From assembly GCF_018604545.1 (NCBI RefSeq), contig NZ_CP075896.1, positions 5,270,001-5,334,000 of the forward strand: a stretch of DNA of 64,000 bases, given 5' to 3'. The DNA comes from Streptomyces koelreuteriae (lineage in GTDB: Bacteria; Actinomycetota; Actinomycetes; Streptomycetales; Streptomycetaceae). Made by a program: the position numbers and the translations under genes. Of the stretch, positions 8,247 through 16,808 are shown piece by piece. Each line of letters opens with the position of its first letter. The stretch's first letter is position 1. The notes under the pieces were generated by a model. The model was not told the DNA's origin. It did not search any database and saw only the letters and a program-made list of their open reading frames with translations.

Positions 8247-8886
8247 GGCGTCGCTCCAGGGCTCGCAGGGCAAGGGAGGCCAGGTAGGAAATGACGATGA
8301 AGGCCACGCCGATGACCGTGAGGGGCTCGGTGAACTGGAAGTGCTCCTGAGAGAACAGGCGCGCGTGGCCGAGCATCTCCAGGACGGTGATCGCCATCAG
8401 CATCGGCGTGTCCTTGAGCATCGCGATGACGTAGTTGCCGAGCGCGGGGACGACCCGGCGCACCGCCTGCGGCAGGATCACCGCGGTCCACGTCCGTCGC
8501 AGCGGCAGGTTCAGCGCCGTCGCCGCCTCCCACTGGCCGACCGGCACGGCCTCGATACCGGCCCGGTAGACCTGCATCGTGTACGTCGAGTAGTGCAGCC
8601 CGATCGCGAAGACACCGGTGGTCAGCGCCGAGAAGGTCAGGCCCCACTCCGGCAGCACGTAGAAGAGGAAGAACAGCTGCACCAGCAGCGGGGTGTTGCG
8701 GACGAACTCCGTGACCGCCCCGACCGGCCAGGTCACCCAGCGCGAGGGCACCCGCATCAGCAGCGCCCACGCCAGGCCCAGCGCGAAGGAGATCAGCGAG
8801 CCGAACAGCAGGATCTGCAGGGTGACCAGCAGGCCCTCCCAGAAGTCCGGCATGAAGTCGGAGACCGCGCTCCAGTCCCAGTTCAT
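8236..8886 (-). CDS. ehuD: Ehu-type amino-acid ABC transporter permease
   Basis: 216 aa of the HisM/GlnP class, with about five membrane helices and the cytoplasmic EAA-like loop QWEAATALNLPLRRTWTAVI that contacts the ATPase. The motif EFVRNTPLLVQLFFLFYVLP is characteristic of polar amino-acid permeases. Its ATG overlaps the stop of the preceding permease gene (ATGA), indicating translational coupling. Confidence 0.88.
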   Translation of the reverse strand: MNWDWSAVSDFMPDFWEGLLVTLQILLFGSLISFALGLAWALLMRVPSRWVTWPVGAVTEFVRNTPLLVQLFFLFYVLPEWGLTFSALTTGVFAIGLHYSTYTMQVYRAGIEAVPVGQWEAATALNLPLRRTWTAVILPQAVRRVVPALGNYVIAMLKDTPMLMAITVLEMLGHARLFSQEHFQFTEPLTVIGVAFIVISYLASLALRALERRLAH

Positions 8887-9584
8887 CGGACCCCCTCCAC
8901 CACGGCCGGCTCAGGCGCCCGGGTCTTGCCGTCGGGCTTCTTCCCGACCCCGGTCTTGAGCTTCTTCTCCAGTCCGCGCATGACCCGGGTGAGCAGGAAG
9001 GCGATCACGAAGTAGATCAGCAGGATGTACGTGTAGATCTCCGCGCTCTCCTGCAGCGCCAGGCGCACCAGGTTCGCGCTGAACGTCAGATCGCCCATGC
9101 CCGTGATCGACACCAGCGCGGTGCCCTTGAGCAGCTCGATCAGCAGATTCGAGAACGGCGGGATCATCTCCGGCACCGCCTGCGGCAGCAGGATCAGCCG
9201 CAGCCGCTGCCAGGGCGTGAAGCTGAGCGCGATGCCGCCCTCCTGCTGCGCCGGGTCGACCGAGCCCAGCGCGCCGCGCACGATCTCCGCGCCGTACGCG
9301 CCGTAGGTCAGCCCGAGCGCGAGCGTGCCCGCCCACAGGGGTACGAGCTGCCAGCCGAAGGCGACCGGCAGCACGAAGAACACCCAGAAGATCATGACCA
9401 GGGCGGAGGTGCCGCGGAACACCTCGGTGTAGAAGCCCGCGAGGAAGCGGACGATCCGCAGCCGGTGGCTGCGCGCGACGCCGACCACGAAGGAGACGGC
9501 CGCGCCCAGCAGAGCGCTGCAGACGAGCAGCTGGACGGTGGTCCACACGCCCTTGAGTACGAGTTCCCAGAGTCCCGAGGTCAT
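8883..9584 (-). CDS. ehuC: Ehu-type amino-acid ABC transporter permease
   Basis: 233 aa with the same fold as its neighbour: five or so membrane helices, the EVFRGTSALVMIFWVFFVLP segment and the coupling loop QEGGIALSFTPWQRLRLILLPQA. It should pair with the downstream permease in a heterodimeric channel. ATG 9584 overlaps the TGA of the binding-protein gene, so the start is well fixed. The C-terminal tail after LEKKLKT is basic and low in structure. Confidence 0.88.
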   Translation of the reverse strand: MTSGLWELVLKGVWTTVQLLVCSALLGAAVSFVVGVARSHRLRIVRFLAGFYTEVFRGTSALVMIFWVFFVLPVAFGWQLVPLWAGTLALGLTYGAYGAEIVRGALGSVDPAQQEGGIALSFTPWQRLRLILLPQAVPEMIPPFSNLLIELLKGTALVSITGMGDLTFSANLVRLALQESAEIYTYILLIYFVIAFLLTRVMRGLEKKLKTGVGKKPDGKTRAPEPAVVEGVR

Positions 9585-10522
9585 CCGCCGCACAGCTCCT
9601 TCGCGGTCAGATCCGTCATCTCGGCCTTCGTGAAACCGAAGGGCCGCAGGATGCGGAACAGCTCCCCGCTCTTCTTGAGCTTGCGCAGCTCCACGTTGAA
9701 GGCGTCCCGCAGATTCGTCTCGGTCGGCCGGAACGCGAAGGCGCCCCCGTCCACGTGCGGCTTGCCGCCCACGATCGGCGTGAAGGGCTTGGTCGACTCC
9801 GCCTTGGCGGACTTCTTCACCACCTCGCGGGCGGTGAGCGCCGTACCGGCGAACACGTCCACGCGTCCCGCCTCGACCGCGTTCAGGCCCGCGACCTGGT
9901 CCGGGACGATGAGGATGTCGCTCTCCTTGTACCCCGCCTCGACGGCGTACTGGATCTCGGCGTAGCCGGTCCCGGTGGCGAACTTCGCCTTCTTCGCGAC
10001 GACGTCCTTGTAGCTGTGCAGCCCCTTCGGGTTGCCCTTGCGCACGATGAACGCGTCGAGCATCTGGTAGTCCGGGTCGGAGAAGATGACCTGCTCGCAG
10101 CGCTCGGGGTTGACGTACATCCCGGCCGCGACGACGTCGAACTGCTGGGAGTTCAGGCCCGGGATGAGCGAGCCGAACTCGGTCGGCACGGGCTGCACCC
10201 GGTCGACGCCGAGACGCTTGAAGATCACCTTGGCCAGCTCCGGTGCCTCACCGGTCAGCTCGCCGTTCTTGTCGATGAACCCGAACGGGATCTCGCCGGC
10301 GATGCCGAGGCGGACGACGCCCGCCGCCCGAAGCCGTTCGAGGAGGTCACCGCCCTCGACGTCCGAGGCGGTGGCGACCCGGCTGCATCCGGCGGCACCC
10401 AGCGCGCCGAGCGCCGCCACCCCCGCGAGCAGCGATCGGCGTGTGGGACCGGACACGGCCCCGGACACGGTCCGGGTTATGGGGTCCGGAATTCTGAGGG
10501 GGCTTCTCTGTGGTGGAGCCAT
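9581..10522 (-). CDS. ehuB: Ehu-type ABC transporter substrate-binding lipoprotein
   Basis: 313 aa. A twin-arginine signal (Arg28-Arg29, TRRSLLAG) ends in a lipobox with Cys46 (GAAGC), so the protein is probably Tat-exported and lipid-anchored. The mature part is a family 3 (polar amino acid) binding protein; VVRLGIAGEIPFGF, LTGEAPELAKVIFKRLG, the segment around FDVVAAGMYVNPERCEQV and the following SDPDYQ resemble the ectoine-binding EhuB. The start at 10522 precedes the Tat signal; the frame is open further out but without a ribosome site. First gene of the four-gene importer operon, divergent from the DUF3830 gene. Confidence 0.85.
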   Translation of the reverse strand: MAPPQRSPLRIPDPITRTVSGAVSGPTRRSLLAGVAALGALGAAGCSRVATASDVEGGDLLERLRAAGVVRLGIAGEIPFGFIDKNGELTGEAPELAKVIFKRLGVDRVQPVPTEFGSLIPGLNSQQFDVVAAGMYVNPERCEQVIFSDPDYQMLDAFIVRKGNPKGLHSYKDVVAKKAKFATGTGYAEIQYAVEAGYKESDILIVPDQVAGLNAVEAGRVDVFAGTALTAREVVKKSAKAESTKPFTPIVGGKPHVDGGAFAFRPTETNLRDAFNVELRKLKKSGELFRILRPFGFTKAEMTDLTAKELCGG

Positions 10523-10620
10523 GGGCGCGCGGCTACCCGACCGCACCGGAGTTATGCCGATCTTTTCAAGCCCCGCTCTTCGGCGATGCACCCTTGACCG
10601 CGGGCCCGAGGGGCACTCCC

Positions 10621-11124
10621 ATGGAGGGCATGGCTGATCGCTACATCGAACTCTCGCTGGTCAAGCGTGACGTGACCTGCACGGCCAAGCTGCTGGACGA
10701 CCGCGCGCCGATCACCTGCGCGGCCGTCTGGGATTCCCTTCCGCTGGCCGGGGACGTCTACCACGCGAAGTACGCACGCAATGAGATCTACGCCCTTTTC
10801 CCGCCATTCGCCGAAACCGAACCACCCCTGGAGAACCCGACCATCACTCCCATCCCCGGCGATCTGTGTTATTTCACCTTCGCCGGGGCGGAGCTGGGCA
10901 CCAAGTCCTACGGCTACGACCGCGAGGTCCGCGCCGGGACCACGCTCGTCGACCTGGCCCTGTTCTACGAGCGCAACAACCTGCTGCTGAACGGCGATGT
11001 CGGCTGGGTCCCCGGCATCGTCTGGGGCCAGGTCGTCGACGGCCTGGAGAACATGGCCGAGGCGTGCAACGACCTGTGGAGGTCGGGAGCGGCGGGGGAG
11101 ACCCTCAGCTTCCGGAGGGCCTGA
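10621..11124 (+). CDS. DUF3830-family protein
   Basis: 167 aa, ATG 10621 behind GAGGGG (a second ATG at 10630 has no spaced site). The protein is a single small domain containing the conserved block CAAVWDSLPLAGDVYHAKYA and GDLCYF. DUF3830 proteins are related to cyclophilin-like folds and often lie beside hydantoin- or maleate-type catabolic genes. No catalytic role is established. The last 20 bp overlap the 3' end of the amidase gene on the other strand, so the two transcripts converge. Confidence 0.8.
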   Translation: MEGMADRYIELSLVKRDVTCTAKLLDDRAPITCAAVWDSLPLAGDVYHAKYARNEIYALFPPFAETEPPLENPTITPIPGDLCYFTFAGAELGTKSYGYDREVRAGTTLVDLALFYERNNLLLNGDVGWVPGIVWGQVVDGLENMAEACNDLWRSGAAGETLSFRRA

Positions 11125-12514
11125 CCCGGCCGGCGGACGCCACGCCGGCCTCGTACAGCGCGTGGGCCGCCCGCAGCACCAGATCGTCCCGGTGCCGGGC
11201 GGCCACGAGCTGCAGACCGATCGGCAGACCGTCCCCGTCGGCGCCGACCGGCACGCTCGCCGCGGGCTGCTGCGTCATGTTGAACGGGTACGTGAACGGT
11301 GTCCAGCCCGTCCAGCGCCGGTGGCCCGATCCCTTCGGCACCTCGGGGCCCGCCTCGAACGCCGTGATCGGCAGGGTCGGGGTGAGCAGCAGGTCGTAGG
11401 TGTCGTGGAAGCGGCCCATCCGGCGGCCCAGATCCATCCGGACGTCCACCGCGGCCAGATAGTCCAGCGCCGAGTAGCGGGCCCCCTGGTCGCAGATCTC
11501 CCTGAGACCCGGGTCCAGCAATTCCCGCTGATGCGGGCCGAGGTGCTCGGTCACCCGGGCCGCCCCGCTGAACCACAGGGTGTGGAAGGCCTCCACCGGG
11601 TCGGTGAGGTCCGGGTCGGTCTCCGTGACGTACGCGCCGAGCTCCGCCAGCCGCTCCACCGCCCGCCGCACCGCCGTCGCGACCTCCGGGCGCACCGCCA
11701 CCTGCCCGCCCAGCGACGGCGAGTAGGCCACACGCAGCCCGCGCACCCCGCCCGCCAGGCCCTCCGTGTACGCACCCGGCGGCGGGGCGAGCGCGGACCA
11801 GTCACGCGAGTCCGGGTGGCCGATCACATCCATCAGCAGCGCCGAGTCCGCCGCGTCCCGGGTCATCGGCCCGACGTGCGCCAGCGTCCCGAACGCGCTC
11901 GCCGGATACAGCGGCACCCGCCCGTACGTCGGCTTCAGCGCGAAGATCCCGCAGAACGACGCCGGGATCCGGACACTGCCGCCGCCGTCCGTGCCCAGCG
12001 ACAGCGGTCCCGCGCCGAGCGCCACGGCCGCCGCGCTGCCGCCGCTCGATCCGCCGGCGGTGCGCGAGGGGTCGTACGGATTGCGCGTCACGCCGTTCAG
12101 CGGCGAGTCCGTCACGCCCTTCCAGCCGAACTCGGGCGTCGTCGTCTTGCCGATGAAGACCGCCCCGTGCTCCCGCAGCCGGGCCACGGACGGGGCGTCC
12201 TCGTCCCAGCGCCCCGCCGGATCCACGGCCTTCGACCCGCGCAGGGTCGGCGCGCCGCGCTGCAGCAGGATGTCCTTCACCGTGACGGGCACCCCGTCCA
12301 GCAGCCCCCGCGGCTCCCCGCGCCGCCATCGCTCCTCCGACTCCCGGGCCCGGGCCAGCGCGTCCTCGCCCGTCAGCCGGACGAAGGCATTCACCTCCGG
12401 CTGAATCGCCTCGGCCCGCTCCAGAGCCGCCCGCGTCGCCTCCACGGGACTCCACTCGCCCTTGCGGTACCCGTCGAGGAGCCGTACGGCGGTCAGGTCG
12501 GTGAGCTCGGTCAT
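11105..12514 (-). CDS. Amidase (amidase signature family)
   Basis: 469 aa, ATG 12514 with GGAGGG just upstream. The Ser-cisSer-Lys triad of the amidase signature family is present: the lysine in GVPVTVKDILL, the glycine/serine-rich stretch RTAGGSSGGSAAAVA, and the nucleophile serine in GGSVRIPASFCG. It should hydrolyse a carboxamide in the cytoplasm. Together with the adjacent D-2-hydroxyacid dehydrogenase (18-bp gap, same strand) and the Ehu-type importer, it probably processes an imported amide or N-acylated amino acid. The sequence does not reveal the substrate; GatA-like aminoacyl-tRNA amidation is unlikely because no GatB/C lies nearby. Confidence 0.9.
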   Translation of the reverse strand: MTELTDLTAVRLLDGYRKGEWSPVEATRAALERAEAIQPEVNAFVRLTGEDALARARESEERWRRGEPRGLLDGVPVTVKDILLQRGAPTLRGSKAVDPAGRWDEDAPSVARLREHGAVFIGKTTTPEFGWKGVTDSPLNGVTRNPYDPSRTAGGSSGGSAAAVALGAGPLSLGTDGGGSVRIPASFCGIFALKPTYGRVPLYPASAFGTLAHVGPMTRDAADSALLMDVIGHPDSRDWSALAPPPGAYTEGLAGGVRGLRVAYSPSLGGQVAVRPEVATAVRRAVERLAELGAYVTETDPDLTDPVEAFHTLWFSGAARVTEHLGPHQRELLDPGLREICDQGARYSALDYLAAVDVRMDLGRRMGRFHDTYDLLLTPTLPITAFEAGPEVPKGSGHRRWTGWTPFTYPFNMTQQPAASVPVGADGDGLPIGLQLVAARHRDDLVLRAAHALYEAGVASAGRVRPSGS

Positions 12515-12531
12515 CCACCCTCCAAGGAATG

Positions 12532-13479
12532 TCAGTGACCAGGTACGTACCCACGCTGCTTGTCGACCACGTTCTTCAGTGGCTCCCCGCTCGCCCAGAG
12601 TTCGTAAAGATCCACGAACTGGGCGCCGAGTTCGTCGCGCCAGCCGATGATGTCGCCGCTCATGTGCGGGGACACGATCAGGCCCGGGAGCTGCCACAAA
12701 GGGCTCTCGGGGGTCAGGGGTTCGGCCTCGAAGACGTCCAGTGCGGCGCCCGCGATCCCGTGCTTGGTGAGGGCGTCGGCGAGGGCGTCCTCGACGACCA
12801 GCTGGCCCCGGCCGATGTTGATGAACCGGGCGGAGGGCTGCATCACGCCGAAGCGGCGGGCGTCGAACATGCCGTGCGTCTGCTCGGTGAGCGGCGCCGC
12901 CGCGATCACCCAGTCGGCGCGCGCCAGCAGCCGGTCCAGGTCCTCCGGGCCGTGCACGCCGCTGCGGGGGGCGCGGCCCACGAGCGCGGTCGTGAGGCCC
13001 AGCGCCTTCAGCATGCGCTCGATCGCCCGGCCGATCGGCCCGGAGCCCACCACGACGGCCTTGCCGCCTGCGACCTTGTGCGACTCGCGGTGCCGCCAGG
13101 TCCGCTCCCGCTGCAGCTCCAGCGTGCGCGGAAGATCCTTCGCCATCGCCAGGACGAGCGCGGCGACGTACTCGGCGATCGGCTGGTCGAAGATCCCGCG
13201 CGCGTTCGTCACCACCGTGTCGGAGGCGGCGAGTTCCGGACACATCAGATGGTCCACGCCGGCGCTCGCCGTATGCACCCAGCGTGGCCGCGGCCCCTCG
13301 CCCGGCCAGGCGTCCCGCACGGCGCGCGAGGTGAAGTCCCACACCAGCAACGCGTCCGCGCGCGGCAGAAGCGCGGCGAGCCCCGCCGCGTCGGTGTGTT
13401 CGATCCGGGCGCGTCCGGTGAGGCGGCCGAGGCGAGGAAGGGGTTCGGCGTCCAGGACGAGGAGGGTGGGAGTGGGCAT
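12532..13479 (-). CDS. D-2-hydroxyacid dehydrogenase (NAD-dependent)
   Basis: 315 aa, ATG 13479 with GGAGAAA upstream. The Rossmann nucleotide-binding motif is VVVGSGPIGRAIERML. The catalytic set of the family is visible: Arg in INIGRGQLV, Glu in LDVFEAEPLTPESPLW and His in IVSPHMSG. It reduces a 2-oxoacid or oxidises a D-2-hydroxyacid. It ends 18 bp before the amidase start, so the two form an operon read away from the divergent maleate-isomerase-like genes. The exact substrate cannot be predicted. Confidence 0.9.
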   Translation of the reverse strand: MPTPTLLVLDAEPLPRLGRLTGRARIEHTDAAGLAALLPRADALLVWDFTSRAVRDAWPGEGPRPRWVHTASAGVDHLMCPELAASDTVVTNARGIFDQPIAEYVAALVLAMAKDLPRTLELQRERTWRHRESHKVAGGKAVVVGSGPIGRAIERMLKALGLTTALVGRAPRSGVHGPEDLDRLLARADWVIAAAPLTEQTHGMFDARRFGVMQPSARFINIGRGQLVVEDALADALTKHGIAGAALDVFEAEPLTPESPLWQLPGLIVSPHMSGDIIGWRDELGAQFVDLYELWASGEPLKNVVDKQRGYVPGH

Positions 13480-13675
13480 GAGCAGCCGTTTCTCCAGCCG
13501 TGCGGCGGGGTCGGCCGGGTTTCGGGCGCCGGCCGGTGACCACGAGTTAACCGGGTGTTGACCAACGAGTGATCCAGGCGGATTGACCACGCTCGCACTC
13601 GAACCTACCGTCGTCAACACGGGCGTTCCCACGATCCGTTGCACACTAGTTGCCCAGCGTGAGGCCGGTGCCTGC

Positions 13676-14491
13676 ATGGACGTCTCATTTCTCGGCGGGC
13701 CCAGCCCGCAGCGGGGGGTCGGCGTTGTCGCTCCCTTCGACTTCGCACTCGACCGCGAGCTGTGGCGCTGGGTGCCGGACGAGGTCTCCCTCCATATGAC
13801 ACGAACACCGTTCGTGCCGGTCGAGGTGAGCCTCGATCTGGCCCGCCTGGTCAGCGAGCACGAGACGCTGAGCGAGGCGGTCCGCACCATCAACGCGGTC
13901 GCCCCCGAGGTCATCGCCTACGCCTGTACGTCGGGCAGCTTCGTCGGCGGCGTCATGGGCGAGCGCGCGATGTGCGAGGCGATGAGCCGGGCCGGTGCCG
14001 TACCGGCGATCACCACCTCGGGCGGGCTGCTGGAGGCCCTGGTGGAGCTGGACGTCAGGAAGGTGGCGCTGGTGACGCCGTACACGGTGTCGGTGACGCA
14101 GTCGCTGGAGGCCTACGTCGCCCAGGCCGGCGTCACGATCTCCGGGTGTGCCTTCATGGGCCTGACCCGGCACATCTGGAAGGTCCCCTACCGGGAGGTG
14201 GTGGACATGGCGCGGGAGGCCGTGCGCGGCGACGCCGACGCCCTGTTCATCAGCTGTACCAACCTGCCCACCTACGACGTCATCCCGCAGCTGGAGGCCG
14301 AGCTGCGGATCCCGGTGATCTCGGCCAACCAAGTGACGATGTGGGCTGCGCTGCGCCGACTGGGTACCCGTGCGGTGGGACCGTATCAAGCGCTGATCAA
14401 CCCGGAGGCGCGCGCCGGTCTCGGATCGCCGGGGGTGGACCCCGGACCTGTAGTGCCGGAAGAAGAGCAGCAGCAGGAAGGCTGGACATGA
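13676..14491 (+). CDS. Maleate isomerase / Asp-Glu racemase superfamily protein
   Basis: 271 aa. ATG 13676 fits the start of the fold (DVSFLGGPSPQRGVGVVAP); upstream ATG 13583 would add about 31 unrelated residues. Both cysteines used by maleate cis-trans isomerase are present at family positions: Cys84 in YACTSGSF and Cys193 in FISCTNLPT. EutA of ectoine catabolism and arylmalonate decarboxylase belong to the same superfamily. The C-terminal 20 residues are acidic and Gln-rich. The stop overlaps the start of a paralogous gene (ATGA), so the pair is translated together. Confidence 0.82.
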   Translation: MDVSFLGGPSPQRGVGVVAPFDFALDRELWRWVPDEVSLHMTRTPFVPVEVSLDLARLVSEHETLSEAVRTINAVAPEVIAYACTSGSFVGGVMGERAMCEAMSRAGAVPAITTSGGLLEALVELDVRKVALVTPYTVSVTQSLEAYVAQAGVTISGCAFMGLTRHIWKVPYREVVDMAREAVRGDADALFISCTNLPTYDVIPQLEAELRIPVISANQVTMWAALRRLGTRAVGPYQALINPEARAGLGSPGVDPGPVVPEEEQQQEGWT

Positions 14492-15219
14492 CAGCACTGG
14501 GATTTCTCTACCCGGGCCACTCGGCCGAGGACGACTATCCGCGCATCGAGCAGTTGCTGGGCAGCGACATCCGGGTGGACCTGGTGCACACCGATATCGG
14601 TGAGGACGCGCACCGGGTCGACGCGCTGCTGGAGATGGGCTCCGCGGGCCGGCTGGCGGCGGGCGTCCAGGAGCTGCGGCACGCGGGCGCCGAGGCCGTC
14701 GTGTGGGCCTGCACGAGCGGCAGCTTCGTCTACGGCTGGGACGGCGCGCAGGAGCAGGTCCGTTCCCTGGCGCAGACGGCCGGCATGCCCGCCTCCTCGA
14801 CGTCCTTCGCCTTCGCGCACGCGGTGAAGGAGCTGGGGGCGCGGCGGGTCGCGATCGGCGCGACGTACCCGGACGACGTCGCCCAGCTCTTCGCGGGGTT
14901 CCTCCGCTCGGACGGCGTCGAGGTCGTGTCGGTCAACAGCTCCGGCATCATCACGGCCGCCGAGGTCGGCACCTGGGGCGAGGCCGAACTCCTCGCCCTG
15001 GCTCGGAACTCCGACCACCCCGACGCCGAGGCCCTCCTGCTCCCGGACACGGCCCTGCACACGGCCGCGCACATCCAGGCCCTGGAGAAGGAACTCGGCA
15101 AGCCGATCCTCACCGCCAACCAGGTCACGGTCTGGGAGTGCCTCCGCCTGGCCGACCGCCGCGTGAACGCCCCGGAACTGGGCGCGCTGTTCACGAGGGA
15201 GCCGATCATCCAGGCGTGA
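14488..15219 (+). CDS. Maleate isomerase-like paralog lacking the second catalytic Cys
   Basis: 243 aa; start fixed by the ATGA overlap with the previous gene. It aligns along its length with its neighbour: WACTSGSF keeps the first cysteine (Cys75), and LTANQVTVWECLR matches ISANQVTMWAALR. The second active-site strand differs: FISCTNLPT of the neighbour is LLPDTALHT here, putting Asp in place of Cys. The usual two-cysteine isomerase or racemase reaction is therefore unlikely; it may decarboxylate, hydrate or simply support its partner. Confidence 0.8.
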   Translation: MTALGFLYPGHSAEDDYPRIEQLLGSDIRVDLVHTDIGEDAHRVDALLEMGSAGRLAAGVQELRHAGAEAVVWACTSGSFVYGWDGAQEQVRSLAQTAGMPASSTSFAFAHAVKELGARRVAIGATYPDDVAQLFAGFLRSDGVEVVSVNSSGIITAAEVGTWGEAELLALARNSDHPDAEALLLPDTALHTAAHIQALEKELGKPILTANQVTVWECLRLADRRVNAPELGALFTREPIIQA

Positions 15220-15288
15220 TCGACGGGTGCCGTCCCCGCCGCCTCGGGCTGTTGCCGGGGCGGCGGTGGCGATCGCCGCCCGGCCGGG

Positions 15289-15552
15289 TCAGGTCCGTTG
15301 TTCGGGTGGTGGGGGCGGAGGATACGGCGGCGGTGGTGGAACGGGGCGTTGAATCCGGCGACGGCGCAGCGCGTAGGGGAACGTGAAGCCGAAAGCTCCC
15401 CCCGTGGCGGCGCCGACCAGCACGGCCAGCGCGAGGTCCCGGCCGATACCGTGGGTGAACACTTGCTGCGGCCCCGCCAGCACGCATCCGAAGACGCCCG
15501 CCCCGATCGCGCCATGCCAACGGTCGCGCAAGCCGGGCCCGTTTCTTCTCAT
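15289..15552 (-). CDS. Small proline-tailed membrane protein
   Basis: 87 aa from ATG 15552. Two short hydrophobic stretches (GAIGAGVFGCVLAG and LALAVLVGAATGGAFGFTF) are followed by a basic turn and a proline-rich tail (PPPPPYPPPPPPEQRT). No family recognised. The start is uncertain because no good ribosome-binding site is seen and the frame is open further upstream. Confidence 0.5.
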   Translation of the reverse strand: MRRNGPGLRDRWHGAIGAGVFGCVLAGPQQVFTHGIGRDLALAVLVGAATGGAFGFTFPYALRRRRIQRPVPPPPPYPPPPPPEQRT

Positions 15553-15701
15553 CCGAGAACGATGCCCTCCCGCGTACCTTCCATGAGGGCCGGAATCGGA
15601 CACACCGCTCTGCGCCCGCGCCCACCGGGGGAATAACCGGAGACAGTCCCCTGTTAGAGCCGGGACGACAGCACACGGCCCACAGCAGGAGGCACCCCAC
15701 C

Positions 15702-16808
15702 GTGGCGGCAGACGAGACACGCGGCGACGAGATACGCGGCGCGGCGCAGGGCGGCGCTCCCGTTCCCCTCTCCGTACTGGACCTGGTCACCGTGGGGGCC
15801 GGCCGTACCGCCTCCGACGCGCTGCGCACCAGCGTCGAACTGGCCCGGCTCGCGGAGGCCCGCGGGTTCCACCGCTACTGGGTCGCCGAGCACCACTCCA
15901 TGCCGGGTGTGGCCTCGTCGTCCCCGGCCGTGATCCTGGCCCACCTCGCCGCCCACACCGACCGCATCCGGCTCGGCTCGGGCGGCGTGATGCTGCCCAA
16001 CCACGCCCCGCTCGTGATCGCCGAGCAGTTCGGCACGCTGGAGGCCATGGCCCCGGGCCGGATCGACCTCGGCCTCGGCCGCGCCCCCGGCACGGACGGT
16101 GCCACGGCCGCCGCCCTGCGCCGCACGGACCGGCTGAACGAGGGCGCCGACGATTTCCCGGAGCAGCTCGCCGAGCTGACCCGCTTCCTCGACGACGACT
16201 TCCCCGACGGGCATCGCTACCGCCGTATCCACGCCGTACCGGGTCCGATCCAGGCCACGTCCCCCGGCGGCGTGCAGTCCCCGCACCGGCCGCCGCTCTG
16301 GCTGCTCGGCTCCTCCGGCTTCAGCGCCCGCCTCGCCGGTGTCCTCGGACTGCCCTTCGCCTTCGCGCACCATTTCTCGGCGCAGAACACCCTCCCCGCC
16401 CTGGACCTGTACCGGGAGTCCTTCCAGCCGTCGGCCGTGCTCGATGAGCCGTACGCCCTCATCGGCGTCTCCGCCCTCGCCGCCGACGAGGAGAAGGAGG
16501 CCCGCCGCCAGGTGCTGGCCGCGGCCCTCAGCATGGTCCGGCTGCGCACCGGCCGCCCCGGCCTCGTGCCCAGCCCCGAGGAGGCGGCGGCCTACGAGTT
16601 CAGCCCCATGGAGCGCGACTTCGTCGACTCCTGGAACGCCAACGTCATCCACGGCACCCCGGACGAGGTCCGCTCCGGCCTCGACGACCTCGCCAAGCGC
16701 ACCGGCGCCGACGAGCTGATGATCACGGCCAACGCGCACGGCGGTGACGTCCGCGTGCGCTCCTACGAACTCATCGCCGGCGCCTACGGGTTGCCGACGC
16801 CCGCCTGA
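15702..16808 (+). CDS. LLM-class flavin-dependent oxidoreductase (luciferase-like monooxygenase)
   Basis: 368 aa, GTG start 8 nt after AGGAGG. The TIM-barrel family signatures are present: SVLDLVTVGAG at the first strand, RYWVAEHHSMPG, RIRLGSGGVMLPNHAPLVIAEQ and LGLGRAPGTD. This is the single-component luciferase-like (MsnO8-type) group, which uses reduced FMN made by a separate reductase. Substrate unknown. The gene stands alone; its 3' end overlaps the convergent c-di-GMP gene by 25 bp. Confidence 0.9.
   Translation: MAADETRGDEIRGAAQGGAPVPLSVLDLVTVGAGRTASDALRTSVELARLAEARGFHRYWVAEHHSMPGVASSSPAVILAHLAAHTDRIRLGSGGVMLPNHAPLVIAEQFGTLEAMAPGRIDLGLGRAPGTDGATAAALRRTDRLNEGADDFPEQLAELTRFLDDDFPDGHRYRRIHAVPGPIQATSPGGVQSPHRPPLWLLGSSGFSARLAGVLGLPFAFAHHFSAQNTLPALDLYRESFQPSAVLDEPYALIGVSALAADEEKEARRQVLAAALSMVRLRTGRPGLVPSPEEAAAYEFSPMERDFVDSWNANVIHGTPDEVRSGLDDLAKRTGADELMITANAHGGDVRVRSYELIAGAYGLPTPA

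Noticed and set aside
7449..10522. Glutamate (Glu/Gln) importer
   Set aside because: The general class is the same, but the binding protein resembles EhuB more than GluB. Confidence in the ectoine substrate is still limited.
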